Positions 21,819-33,115 of a DNA stretch of 64,000 nt are shown here, in pieces; position 1 is the first letter of the stretch; every line of letters begins with the position of its first letter. This stretch comes from Tricholoma matsutake. Lineage: Eukaryota; Basidiomycota; Agaricomycetes; Agaricales; Tricholomataceae. Location: contig AP026550.1 in assembly GCA_026075535.2 (NCBI GenBank), positions 1,922,001 through 1,986,000 on the forward strand, written 5' to 3'. Position numbers and translations under genes: made by a program. Below the pieces are notes generated by a model. The model worked only from the letters and a program-made list of their open reading frames with translations, was not told the origin of the DNA and searched no databases.

Positions 21819-24800
21819 ATTGTACGCCCTCACTGCCTGTCCATAACCGCTTTGAAGTCTTGTCAGTTGAATCCCTGGAGAATGAATCCATTTCTGTGAC
21901 TGCTCCCCTCTCTGACCCTTTGAAGTTGGCTAAAGACGTACCTGCTCTCCCCATCTCTCCTTCTACTCCACGTCCCAAAATTAAATCATGGGAGCATAAA
22001 CTACCACGCAAGTATATTGTGGCATCCACTCCCTCTGCACATTCCTTAAACCTAGCCATCGAACTGCAGACGACCGACACTGGACAGATACTCAGTGTCT
22101 CTGCGCTCCTGGACTCTGGTGCGACTGGTCTCTTCATCAATTCCCATCTGGTACAACAACATCGTCTAAATACTCGCTCACTCTCACGTCCGATACCTGT
22201 ATATAACGTGGATGGATCCCCAAATGAAGCTGGTGCCATCCGAGAGGTTGCAGACCTGGTTCTCCGTTACAAAGATCATAGTGAGCATGCCCTTTTTGCT
22301 GTCACTCAATTAGGAAAGCAAAAGGTGATTTTGGGATATCCATGGCTTCGAGACCATAACCCAGAGGTCGACTGGCGCACCGGGGAGGTTACCATGAGCC
22401 GATGTCCATCCCGCTGTCGGACGTGTTTCACAGAAGCCAGGCAAGAATGTCGTGGACAGAAGGCGGCAATACGACGAACTCAGAAGTGTCGTGCTGGACC
22501 CCTGCCTATACCTGAAGTAGAATTGGAAGGGGTTCCTGATCTAATGCCGGACTCGGATGATGATGATGAGGACCCAGAGGAAGTGGAGGAGGGTGATCGG
22601 ATCTTCTACACTGCGATTCGCTCATCGCATGAGGTGTGTGCCACATCGAACATATCCCAACGCCTCGCCGAGGCCTTCCACAAAAACAACGCTGCTAAAT
22701 CCTCTACTAACTCCTTACTCCCTCATCTCCATGAGTTTGAAGACGTGCTCTCCAAGGAGTCATTCGACTCTCTTCCTGCGCGTAAGCCATGGGATCACGC
22801 GATTGAACTCACCCCCGGCGCAACCCCTTCATCCTGCAAGGTCTATCCTCTCTCTCCGGAGGAACAACGGCAGCTTGACCAGTTCATCGACGAGCACCTG
22901 GCCTCTGGACGTATTCGACCATCGAAGTCACCCATGGCCTCTCCCTTTTTCTTTGTCAAGAAGAAGGATGGCTCACTTTGACCGGTTCAAGACTACAGAA
23001 GACTCAACAACATCACGGTCAAAAATCGCTACCCACTACCCCTCATCTCCGAACTCGTAAACCAGCTCCGTGGAGCCCGATACTTCACCAAGCTCGATGT
23101 CCGTTGGGGCTATAATAATGTGAGGATAAAGGAGGGAGATGAGTGGAAGGCAGCCTTTCGTACCAACCGTGGTCTTTTTGAACCGCTTGTCATGTTCTTT
23201 GGCCTTACTAATAGCCCTGCCACCTTTCAGACCATGATGAATGACATCTTCCATGACCTCATCCTCGAAGGCGTTGTCTGCATCTATCTCGACGACATCC
23301 TCATCTTCACTCGCACGGTTGAAGAGCACCGTCGCATCACACGCCTCGTCCTAGAGCGACTTCGACGGTACAAACTCTACCTTCGTCAGGACAAATGCGA
23401 GTTCGAAAGGACCAAGATCGAGTACCTTGGCCTGATTATCTCGGAGGGTCAAGTGGAGATGGATCCTATCAAGGTAAATGGGGTCACAGCTTGGCCTACG
23501 CCCACAAACAAGAAGGAGGTGCAGTCTTTCCTGGGCTTCATCAATTTTTATCGGCGTTTTATCAAGGATTTCTCACATCATGCACGACCGCTGTTCGACT
23601 TGACAGGAAAGGAGGCATGGAGGTGGGATAATGCACAACAGGAGGCGTTCAAAAAGCTTAAGGAGATGGTCACTTCCGCTCCGATCCTTACCTTTGCTGA
23701 CGATTCGTGCCCTTTTCGTGTAGAAGCCGACAGTTCTGACTTTGCGACGGGCGCTGTGTTGTCTCAGCAGTCTCCGGAGGACCAGAAGTGGCATCCTGTT
23801 GCGTTCTACTCCAAAAGCCTTAGTGCTGTAGAGAGAAACTACGAGATCCATGACAAGGAGATGTTGGCGATAATGCGTGCGCTTGAGGAGTGGTGACACT
23901 TCCTCGAGGGTGCCCAACACAAGGTGGAAATTTGGACGGATCACAAGAACCTCGAGTACTTCATGACGGCCAAGAAATTGAACCGTCGTCAAGCTCGTTG
24001 GTCCCTGTATCTATCTAGATTCGACTTCTCCTTGCACCACCGTCCGGGTCGCAGCATGGGGAAGACCGATGCCCTATCCCGACGTGCAGACCATGGGGAT
24101 GGCAGCGGTGACAACCAAAACATTGTGCTGTTGCAGCCAGACCTGTTCACCATTCGGGCACTGGAAGGCATCGTACCCCAGGGCGAGGAGCGGGACATTC
24201 TACGCGACATTCGTCGCGCAAACCGTAGCGGTTTACATGAGGATGTTGTCGCCCAAGCTGTTAAAGAACTGAGGAAGGGATCGACCCTTTCCTTACGTGT
24301 GGCAGAGTGGGCTGAAAAGGAGGACTTGTTGTATTTCAGGGATCGCATCTATGTTCCCAATGACCCAGACCTTCGCCGGCGCATCATATCCCAACACCAT
24401 GACTCACAGATTGCTGGCCACCCCGGACGCTGGAAGACCTTGGAGCTCACCTCACGGAACTATTGGTGGCCACAAATGTCACAGCTCATTGGTCAGTATT
24501 GTCGCACTTGTGACCTTTGCTTACGCACCAAGGTCCCTCGTCACAAGCCTATTGGTGAGCTACACCCTCTTCCTGTTCCAGAGAGTCGTTGGGATGTCGT
24601 CAGTGTCGACTTTGTGGTGGAATTGCCAGAGTCAAACGGGTTTGATGCGGTGATGTGCACAGTTGACTCAGTGGGAAAACGCGCTCACTTCATTCCCACT
24701 CACACCACTGTCAGTGCCCTAGGTGCCGCTCGACTCTACCTCCACCACGTGTGGAAGTTACATGGACTTCCTGGTGCCTTCCTCTCGGATCGTGGCCCTC

Positions 24801-25717
24801 AGTTCATGGCAGAGTTCACTCGTGAGCTGTACCGACTCCTGGGGATCAAACTCCTCGCTTCAACTGCTTATCACCCACAAACTGATGGCCAGACGGAGCG
24901 AGTCAACCAGGAACTAGAGCAGTACATCCGCCTCTTTGTCAATGAACGCCAGGATGATTGGGATGATCTCCTTCCTTTGGCTGAGTTTGGGTACAACAAC
25001 CATGTCCATGCTTCCACTCAACAGACCCCTTTCCTCTTAGACACTGGACGACATCCACGCATGGGATTTGAACCTCGCCAAACTCCCTCACACATCGAGA
25101 CAGTGAATGAGTTCACAGAACGCATGAGGGATAGCTTGGAGGAGGCAAGGGCAGCCTTAGCAAAGGCGAAGGACGACATGGCGCGATTTTACAACCAGCG
25201 CCACTCCCCAACCCCTCAGTACAAGGTTGGTGATCGAGTTTATCTTGACTCCAGTGACATCTCCACTACACGTCCATCCAAGAAACTCGCTCATCGCTTC
25301 TTGGGACCTTTCCCCATTGTCAAGTGCGTTGGAACACATGCCTATCGTCTACGCCTCCCAGCCTCCATGTCCAGACTCCATCCCGTCTTCCATGTCGTCA
25401 AATTGCTTCCAGCTCCCCCAGATCCGTTCCCGGGACGCCATTCACACCCACCACCACCACCTACAGTGATCGAGGGAGAACCCCAATATGAAGTCAAGTC
25501 AATCTTGGACAGCCGTTTGCGTCGAGGAAAACTCCAGTATTTGGTACATTGGAAGGGTTATGGGTATGAGGAGAACTCATGGGTCGAAGAGTCTGACGTA
25601 AATGCCCCTCGGTTAATCAAGGAATTCCACCGACGGCACACTGCTGCACCGCATCGCATTCAAGTCACGGACTTTGGTCGTATACGATTTCGAATGCATC
25701 GGGGCGATGCATCTTAG
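21815..25717 (+). pseudogene. Gypsy-2 pol: protease, RT, RNase H, integrase, chromodomain (two stops)
   Basis: Read in the -1 frame relative to gag, overlapping its end. Protease DSGA at about 22112-22123; RT motifs FFVKKKDGSL and YLDD (about 23286-23297); RNase H; integrase HHCC finger, DDE core and GPF-like module; chromodomain at about 25490-25640 with LVHWKGYGYEENSW. TGA at 22979-22981 lies between FFVKKKDGSL and VQDYRRLN, where chromovirus RTs usually have Arg-Pro; TGA at 23894-23896 replaces CGA, which is intact in gypsy-1. All catalytic residues seen are intact. Confidence 0.9.
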
Positions 25718-25728
25718 AGAGGGGGTGA

Positions 25729-26154
25729 TGTAAGGGGACTAAGGGGGTGCCCTGTGTGTTTTTCCTACTTTTTATGTTCGTCCCATATTTTTTCCCACCT
25801 CATTTCCTTCTATTCTTCATTTTCTATGATTTTTCCGGATTTTATTACTAATTTTCCCTTGCTATCATGTTTGTATATGTTGACACTTTTATATTTAGAG
25901 GCGGAGTACCCCTTCCGACACATACCCCTTGGTATGATGTCATTCGGCGGCCTTGATCCGCCTATCTCCGCCTTTTTCTATTTTTAGGTTATATTTGATT
26001 TTTGTCGTCTTCACATATACTGGGCATCAGCAAGGGGATCCTTAGAGTTTTCTCTTCGGATTTCCCTTTGCTAGGTGCGCCCCCAATGCCTGTATTATGT
26101 AGTATAATTTTAACTTCGGATTTCCCTTTGCTAGAGGCTTAGGTTGCCCTTATA
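25729..26154 (+). repeat. 3' LTR of gypsy-2
   Basis: 426 bp, preceded by the purine tract AGAGAGGGGGTGA and followed by the GGGAC duplication. Confidence 0.9.
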
Positions 26155-26274
26155 GGGACTGTCTGGAATGGTGTGTAGGGAGTCTGTGGAGCTTTGGGAA
26201 GTGTCGTCCACTCTGTACCTGCCTATCTTGGGCAGTGCGTTCACAATTTCAGGCCTTAGGGGAGAGTTTTCTAC

Positions 26275-26648
26275 TATAAGGGCAACCTCAGCCTCTAGCA
26301 AAGGGAAATCTGAAGAGAAAACTCTAAGGATCCCTTTGCTGATGCCCAGTATATGTGAAGATGACAAAAATCAAATAATAACCTAAAAATAGAAAAGGTG
26401 GAGATAGGCAGATCAAGGCTGCCGAATGACGTCATACTAAGGGGTAGATGTCAGAAAGGTGCTCCACCTCTAAATATAAAACTGTCAACATGCACAAACA
26501 TGATAGAAAGGAAAATTAGTAATAAAATCCGGAAAAATCATAGAAAATGAAGAATAGAAGGAAATGAAGTGAGGGAAAATATAGAATGAACATAAAAAAA
26601 TAGGAGAAACACACAGGGCACCTCCCTAGTCCCCCTAGTCCCCTTACA
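26275..26648 (-). repeat. LTR of gypsy-3
   Basis: Minus-strand copy from TGTAAGGGG at 26648 to CCCTTATA at 26275, about 50 bp shorter than the other LTRs through internal losses. It lies inside the integrase of the older remnant to its right. Confidence 0.85.
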
Positions 26649-28826
26649 GAGGTTGGGCCAAACGTATTTGCATCGGATGAGTTGAAGGATTTTGTTTTGC
26701 CTGTAGTGACCTGAGAGAATATGGTCATGCTTATATTGCAAAACTTTAAGACAGAGGTCTGCAACATCCGGAACATAAATCTGGTCAAAGTGGTGGAGAA
26801 GTCTGCTGTTGTCTACAGACCAATTTGGAGCAGATGGTGATGGAAGGTGTGAGGAGGAGATGGGATCAAGAGGGAGTGAAGATCAGATATCATTGTGGAG
26901 TTTCTCAATATCCATGAGAACAGCTTGTCAGATGATAGGAGTAGCAAGGAAAGTGGCTCAGAGGGAGGATATAAGTTGTTCTTGGGTAAAGACTGGACAA
27001 AAACTGCTCAGGTTTACACAGGCAAAGTTGCTATTTCCCCCTTTGCAGTAGATGTCCCAGCATCTAGTGAGTGCATTGGGTTTCTCCCCTAGCTTTCCAG
27101 GGTGGAAGTGAATGGTGAGGTTAAACTGTGAGAGGTATTCTGACCACCAAGCTTGTTGATGGGTAAGGAGTTTTGTGGTGCTGAAGTATTCCAGGTTTTT
27201 GTGATCCATGACCATGTCTATCAGATTTCCAGAACCTTTGAGGTACTGTTGCCAGTGTTTGAAGGCTTCAAATATAGCCAAGAGTTTCTTGTTGTGGGTG
27301 TCATAGTTCAATTCAGCCAGGTTGAAGGAGTGGGAATGGGATGCAACTGGATGAATTTCTCTGTCCAGAATATAGACGGAAAGGATAGCTGTCAGGGCAT
27401 AGTCTGAAGTGTCTGTCTCCAGGATAATGCAGGAGTCTGGAAGCCATTGTGTGAGTACTGGGGCATGGGTGAATTCTTCTTTCAGTTGTTGAAAGCTTCT
27501 TGACATTTCTTGCCAAAGTCCCATGGGGTGTGTTTCCAGGTAAGTTGGGTGAGAGGTAACCATGGATAAAGTGTCAGTAGAAGCTGCAAAATCCAAGGAA
27601 GGATTGAATATCCTTAACCTTTTGAGGTTAAGGCCAATCGAGGATGGCTTTGACTTTATCTTCAGACATCCTGAGTCCATCAGGAGAGATGATGAACCCC
27701 AAGTATTCCATACTGTCTCTGTGGAACTCACATTTCTGCAGTGCAGCATATAGACTGTTCTTTTGGAGTCTCCAGAGAACTTCCTTGATGTGAGCCTTAC
27801 TCATGTCATTGAAGTAGATTAGCATATTGTTGAGGTAGACAATGACAATGACATCTAGAAGGTCACTGAAGATGTCATTCATGAGGCGCTGGAAGGCTGC
27901 AGGAGTATTGGTGAGCCCAAACAGGACCACCAGTCATTTGAAAGAGCTGTAGTGCATGCAGAAAGTGGTTTTCCATTCATCTCCCTCAGCAATGTGAACT
28001 AAGTGATAGGCATGCCAGAGGTCAATTTTGGTGAACATGCGGGCTTTTCCTGGAGAGTCCAGAAGATCTAAGATTAGTGGAAGTGGTAGCAGTCCTTTTT
28101 TGAGATGCAGATAAGTCCCCAGTAGTTGACACATAACTGGAGGCTTCCATCCTTTTTCTTGACAAAGACTATGGGAGCATCATGAGGGGATTTGGAAGGG
28201 CAGATGAAGCCAGAACAAACATTCTCTTCAATGAATATTTGGAGGGCTTCTAGTTCAGAGGGAGAGAGGGAGTACATGCAACCCAGAGGTGGGGGAACAT
28301 TGTCCTCTGTCTCTATCTTGAGGTCATATGAATGGTGTGGAGGAAGGGTGTCAGCTTTTTGTTTGTTGAAGACATCTGCAAATTCATGATATTCCTCTGG
28401 AATATCTGAAAGATCCAGAGGGCTTCCAGACATTGTGGAAAATTTAGCTGCCAGTCCTTCCAGGGAGAATGTCATCTGAAAATCTACAGCCTCAGGAAGT
28501 TTGCTTGCATGCATGTAAGTGGCAGCATTGATGAAAGAGATTTCCAGAAGTATGAGTCTCGAGGGTTCAGAGACCACAGGGGTTTCATAGGTTTCCACTG
28601 GAAGGTTCAGAGGTATAGGTGGCTCACACAAAATAGGAGAGTTGGGGGAGGTTGAGGGGGCAGGACCTCTGTGAGCTGCAGAGCAGAAACTTATTTGGCC
28701 TGAAGACCAGTCAAAACAGATTGTATTGCTTCAGCCAGAACTGCAGAACAGGAAGAGTCCAGCAAGGCTACATAAAATGTCAGATTAAACACTTCACCAG
28801 ATGGAAAAGTAACTGGAAGTTGAGGT
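26649..28826 (-). pseudogene. Old gypsy pol remnant B (RT, RNase H, start of integrase)
   Basis: Minus-strand pol of a different gypsy family, read from about 28826 to 26649 with several stops and frameshifts. Recognisable parts: the protease-to-RT linker, RT (VFVKKKDGSLQLCVNY; FTKIDLWHAYHLV), a catalytic box YLNN at about 27821-27840 instead of YLDD, RNase H (TDTSDYALTAILS; DHKNLEYF), and the integrase zinc region (HDHILSGHYRQNK) cut off exactly by the gypsy-3 LTR. Both catalytic aspartates of the RT box are lost. Gag and the rest of integrase are not present in the window. Confidence 0.8.
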
Positions 28827-28989
28827 CTTCATCCTCCCCCACATATTCCTGGAGGAATCCTGGAGGATTATTGGGAACCAATGTTCCAGCCATTTGTCAC
28901 TCAAGTATATATTCCTGACTCTTCCCATTCCAGGGGGATTCCTGGTTGATTCCTGGTAAATTACACTCTTCTAGGAGGAATTCCTGGAA

Positions 28990-30170
28990 TTCCCCAGGAC
29001 TCTGGTACCATCAACACCCACCACCACCACCACCATGCTCCCATACCCCCTCATCTAACCCCGCCAATGGCTGCATTTGCACCACCTCAGGCCCAAATGA
29101 TGACAGATGTCATTTTGGGCTCAGGTAATGTTTTTTTTTATGTTCTTTTTTTCTTTTTCTTTTGACTAATTATTGTTTTCTTTCTTTCTTTAGGTTCTAA
29201 CTAGATTATGACAATGAGATGGCATGAACACCCTGAACCAGCTGCAGGACATGGAGAGGGAAAAACAGCAGAAAAAGGGCCCCAAGAGATGTTTGGGCCA
29301 TAGGTAAGCTTTTTTTTTCTCTTATGTTTTTGGGTACTGACAAAAGTTTTAAGTATTAGGTACTGACTATGATGACAATGGCAACAGCTAACCCAGACAC
29401 CAGGAATGGCAAAGACAAAAGAGCACAGAAAATGAGGGGAAAATGCCACGAAAAACCAGGACCAGGACAACAAAGAGGAGAAAGACAACACTAGCCAGGA
29501 ACAGCAAGAGCAGGGCAGGCAGACAACAAAGGCAACAACAACAAAGGCAACAACAACAAAGGCAACACCAACAACAACAAAGGCAACAACAACAACAATG
29601 AAGGTGACAACAACAATAATGAAGGTGACAACAACAATAATGAAGGTGACAACAACAACAACAACAACAACAACAAAGGAAGCGAGACAACAAGGACCAG
29701 GACCAGGAGGGGAACAACAACAGCGGGGAGCACAACAGGCAACAATGGGAGACATGGGACCACAGTGGGCAGGACGATGGGGGCCATGATGGCAAGGGGG
29801 GCAGCAGAAGAAGACCAGGACCAGGAATGGCAGCGGTGTGGTGATGACGAGCACCAAGACCACTGGCAGGACAACAATGGGGGATGACATGGATGGCCAC
29901 AACACAGAAAATGGGGAGGACAGCCAAGGAACACAAGGGGGGGCAGGGGATGGCATGACCAATAGGAAAACAGCCATGGTGGTGACCAGGGTGGGAGGAC
30001 AGCGGCACACAAGGAAGGTACAGGAGGCACCAGAAGACCAGGAAAACAGGCCCAAGAGGCACAGACATCTCTTGAGCCATAGTATGTTTTTTTTTCTTTT
30101 GTTTTATTTTCTTACTACTAACAATTTTTAGGGACTCAAATTACTGATGACCACATGCCTAGGACCGAGA
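28990..30170 (+). other. Low-complexity exon-like cassette with T-rich intron-like blocks
   Basis: Three T-rich blocks begin with GT and end with AG: about 29125-29193 (GTAATG to TTTAG), 29304-29358 (GTAAGC to ATTAG) and about 30082-30131, the last with a TACTAAC branch-point consensus. The intervening exon-like pieces start and end with related words (GACTATGATGACAATG; a CCATAG end), as if a unit had been duplicated. The long middle piece is built of CAA/AAC-rich repeats (29519-29690), giving Asn, Gln or Thr runs by frame. No frame is open throughout, so this is probably a decayed gene and the product is unknown. Confidence 0.35.
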
Positions 30171-30597
30171 GATGATGGGTACCATGGCAGGACGTGCCCC
30201 ACCACTGCGAGCAACTGCTTGTGGGGTGGGGGAAGGGTGGAAACAGTGAGGGGATGAGGAGGCAGGACCCATGCACCCACACCATGATGTCATACCCACC
30301 AGGCCACACCTCCCCTGCATTTTGCATGGGAAGGTTTTTTTTCATTTTTTATTCATGGTAATGCCTTCCCCCTCACCCATGTAAACATGGGTGAGGGGAT
30401 TTTTGTTCCTTTTGTAATTGTCAACCTCCCCTTGCACAAGGTGCAAGGGAGGGTATTTTTTATGTAGTTAATTGTGTATCCCTCACATTAGATGCAAGGG
30501 ATGTAATTATTTGATCTTAATTGTGACTTCAAGAGAGATTAAATGCTTGAGTTTGAGTTTGAGTCATAAATAAACTTTATATCATTAACAAATAATT

Positions 30598-30760
30598 CTC
30601 CTGTGGCTCAGCTGGTTGAGCACACTTGTCTGGTTTGTCATGTGATTCCTTATCATGAGTTCTTGAGTTCAATCCCTGCTTTGCACAAATCTATTTTGTG
30701 GGCACTTTGTGAAATTTCTGAAGTCAAAGCACTTGAAACTCATAAGATATCAATTTGACT
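30598..30760 (+). repeat. tRNA-derived SINE-like unit
   Basis: TGGCTCAGCTGG at 30603-30614 fits an RNA polymerase III A box, and GAGTTCAATCC at 30665-30675 fits a B box at suitable spacing. GCTC and GAGC can form a D stem. The T stem and anticodon stem do not pair well, so this is not a working tRNA gene; a tRNA-derived SINE head with an unrelated body downstream is likely. The 3' limit is arbitrary. Confidence 0.45.
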
Positions 30761-30892
30761 CTCCATTATGGTTGGACTTTGGGTAACATACTGGAAATCC
30801 TGGTGAGTCCCACTGGATTCCTGGTGAGTCCTGGAGGAATCCTGGTCTTCCTGGTAGAACTACCAGGATTCCTCCAGGACTCTGTGGGGGAG

Positions 30893-33115
30893 TGTAAAGT
30901 TCTGAGCAATTGTGGAAGGGTTACATATGACCATCAAAATCCCACAGACCTGACCAATATTCTTTGTTCCTAAAAAGGGTTGGAAGAAGAAGATGTGCAC
31001 AGGTTATAGATATTTGAATGAGTGGACAGTCAGGAATGCATACCCCCTGCCATCAATATCTGAGATCATTGATAAAGTGGGAAAAGCTAGAGCTTTCACT
31101 AAATTGGATCTATGATGGGGATACAATAATGTGTGCATTCAAGGAGATGAGTGGAGGGCCACATTTGCCACATGTCGAGGATCCTTTCAACCCCTTGTCA
31201 TGTTTTTTGGAATGACTAATAGTCCCCCAACTTTCCAAAACATGATGAATGACATCTTCAAGAATGTAATGCATGGAAATAATATTTATTGACAATATTT
31301 TGATATTCACAGAGAATGAGGAAGATCATGAGGTGATTGTGCAGGATGTGTTGCAGAGATTAGCAGAGAATGATCTATTTTTGAAACTGGAGAAATATGT
31401 GTTTGGTGCATGTGCAATTGAAATCTTGGGATTAATGATTGGCCCTGATCAAGATGGACCCAATCAAGGTACATGTGATCATGGAATGGCCTGCACCTAC
31501 ATGTATCAAACAAATTCAGGCATTCATAGGTCTCAGTAATTATTATTGTTGCTTTGTGCATAACTTTCTCAAAGTTGCTGCACCTTTACATAATCTGACC
31601 CAGAAAAATGTAGTATGGAGATGGGGGAAACAGCAGCAGAAAGCCTTTGATGAGTTGAAGAGAAGATTTGTGGAAGGACCAATATTAACACCTGTGGAAT
31701 TTACTCATCCCCTCCGAGTAGAATCTGACACATCAGATTTTGCTACAGGAGCTGTATTATCCATGTTGTGTGAAGATGAGAAGTGGCATCCTTGTGCTTA
31801 TTTATCTTCAGGATTGAATTATGTGGAAAGGAATTATGGTGTGCATGACAAAGAGATGTTGGGAAATATATGAGCATTGGAGGTGTGGAGGCATTATTTG
31901 AAAGGGGCAGAACAGCAGATTGAGATCTGTATGGCTCACCAGAATTTGCAATATTTTATGACAGCAAAGAAGCTTAACCGATGGCAAGTACATTGGGTGC
32001 TGTTTCTATTGTGCTTCAATTTTCACTTAGTATATAAACTGGGAAGCTTGATGAAAAAGGCAGGTGCATTATCCAGAAGAGCAGATTATAAAAGGAGGGT
32101 GGAGGATGACAATAAAGATATCACATTACTCAAGCCAGAATATTTTTGAATATGTGCTATGCACCAAGGGCATCTATTGATCAATGGATCAGAAAAGGAA
32201 ATGTTGTCTCAAATTAGACAATGTAAATGGATGATGAGGTAGTGGAAGTGTAAGCATTGTTTAATTTTAGACAACATTTCCTTTTCCAAAAGGGGAAAAG
32301 AAAAGAATATTAGAGGAGAATAATGGATTGAAGAATAGGGTTTAACCATATATCAAGGAAAGGTGTATCTGTGGAGAGATCAAGATTTGTGATGAGTGTT
32401 AAGACTATAGGTCCTTAACTCAGCCTTGGCTTTGTGTGTCGCAGTCAGAGGCTTTCCAACTGTATCAGGTTCTGTCCTAGACTTGGGTGCTTTCCTAGTC
32501 AATACGGCTATCCATACTTAGAGGCTTTCTAAGTAGACCATCTGTTGTGTATCACAGTTGGAGGTTTTCCAACTGTCGAGTTCGACTTTATCACAGCTAG
32601 AGGCCTTCTAAGCTGTAGAGTGTTCTGGTTGAGTTTAAGACCGTTGATTGAATTAGGTCAAGCTGAGTATTACACCAAGTGTAGCTACAGCTTATATACA
32701 GTTCTAGATTACTTATTGTCCAATCAGAAAGTGAGATGCTTGTCAAGTAATAAAGAACGAATAATAGAAATGCAAGCCTCATGCCTGGCATGAGGTGTCC
32801 AATGTCATGGATCCGATGTCAAGGATCCGATGTCAAGGAGTCTTCTGTCAGAGTGAGTCGAGTCGAGTGGGAAGGAAAAATAAAGTACCCAGCCTTGCCA
32901 GCATACATCTAGTCGTCATGGGTTATGATAATGAAATTGTAACAATGAGAGATCATTCAGTTACATCATAATACACTGACATAGGGACATCTAGGAAGAT
33001 GGAAAACATTGGAGTTAGTGTTGAGAAATTATTGGTGGCCCAGAATTTTGATACTTGTGTTATGTGGATGGATGTGATATGTGCATGAGAGGAAAGAAGT
33101 TACCAGAAAAGCCAG
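30893..33115 (+). pseudogene. Old gypsy pol remnant C (RT, RNase H, integrase start), holding a solo LTR
   Basis: Plus-strand pol related to gypsy-1/2 but diverged. RT starts near 30959 (FFVPKKGW), with WGYNNV and FFGMTNSP; the catalytic box is degraded to YIDN near 31288. RNase H follows (ESDTSDFATGAVLS; VERNYGVHDKEM) and an integrase zinc region split by the solo LTR, resuming as GHLGRWKTLELVLRNYWW. Several stops, among them TGA before PSKS near 30932, sit at expected arginines. It fades out after CDMCMRGKK at about 33100. Confidence 0.75.
32397..32944. repeat. Solo LTR (548 bp) inside gypsy remnant C
   Basis: Begins TGTTAAG and ends TTGTAACA, so the ends form a TGTTA/TAACA inverted pair, and it is flanked by ATGAG at 32392-32396 and 32945-32949. 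Removing it rejoins the integrase frame of remnant C. Internally a motif like AGAGGCTTTCCAACTG recurs about five times. It resembles no LTR elsewhere in the window; copia or gypsy origin cannot be decided. Confidence 0.75.

Larger units (their letters stand above)
20108..26154 (+). mobile_element. Gypsy-2: complete, very young Ty3/gypsy chromovirus-type element
   Basis: 6047 bp, the same length as gypsy-1, with 426-bp LTRs that differ at a single noticed position (CCTATTTTTT against CCTACTTTTT). That indicates recent insertion. Gag and pol are nearly intact: only three premature TGA codons (21498-21500, 22979-22981, 23894-23896). CpG content is clearly higher than in gypsy-1. Two of the three stops are shared with gypsy-1. 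Confidence 0.92.
19005..26648 (-). mobile_element. Gypsy-3: truncated minus-strand relative of gypsy-1/2, split by gypsy-2
   Basis: Its single LTR is at 26275-26648 (minus orientation, 374 bp, shortened). The leader follows at 26155-26274, then gypsy-2 interrupts, and gag continues from 20107 down to about 19005, where homology stops within the acidic tail of gag. Pol and the second LTR are missing. It retains the self-priming pair (PBS copy at 26263-26272; LTR copy at 26316-26325) and CGA at the gag position where both gypsy-1 and gypsy-2 have TGA. It has its own TAA in the zinc knuckle and is more diverged, so it is the oldest of the three. Confidence 0.8.
28834..30892. mobile_element. Segment with 30-bp inverted termini and subterminal TCCTGG repeats
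   Basis: CTCCCCCACATATTCCTGG at 28834 onward matches, in inverse, the sequence ending at 30892 over about 30 bp with few differences. Inside both ends the word TTCCTGG or its complement is repeated many times, like the subterminal binding sites of DNA transposons. The interior holds a low-complexity exon-like cassette and a tRNA-like unit but no transposase. No target duplication was found. The left neighbour is gypsy remnant B and the right neighbour gypsy remnant C, so it does not sit in one continuous host sequence. Confidence 0.5.

Noticed and set aside
29201..30080. Minus-strand frames of 180-284 codons rich in Leu, Cys, Val
   Set aside because: They arise from reading CAA/AAC low-complexity repeats on the opposite strand; no start context or motif.
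30598..30690. Functional tRNA gene
   Set aside because: The A and B boxes are present, but the T stem and anticodon stem do not pair properly, so a SINE head is more likely.
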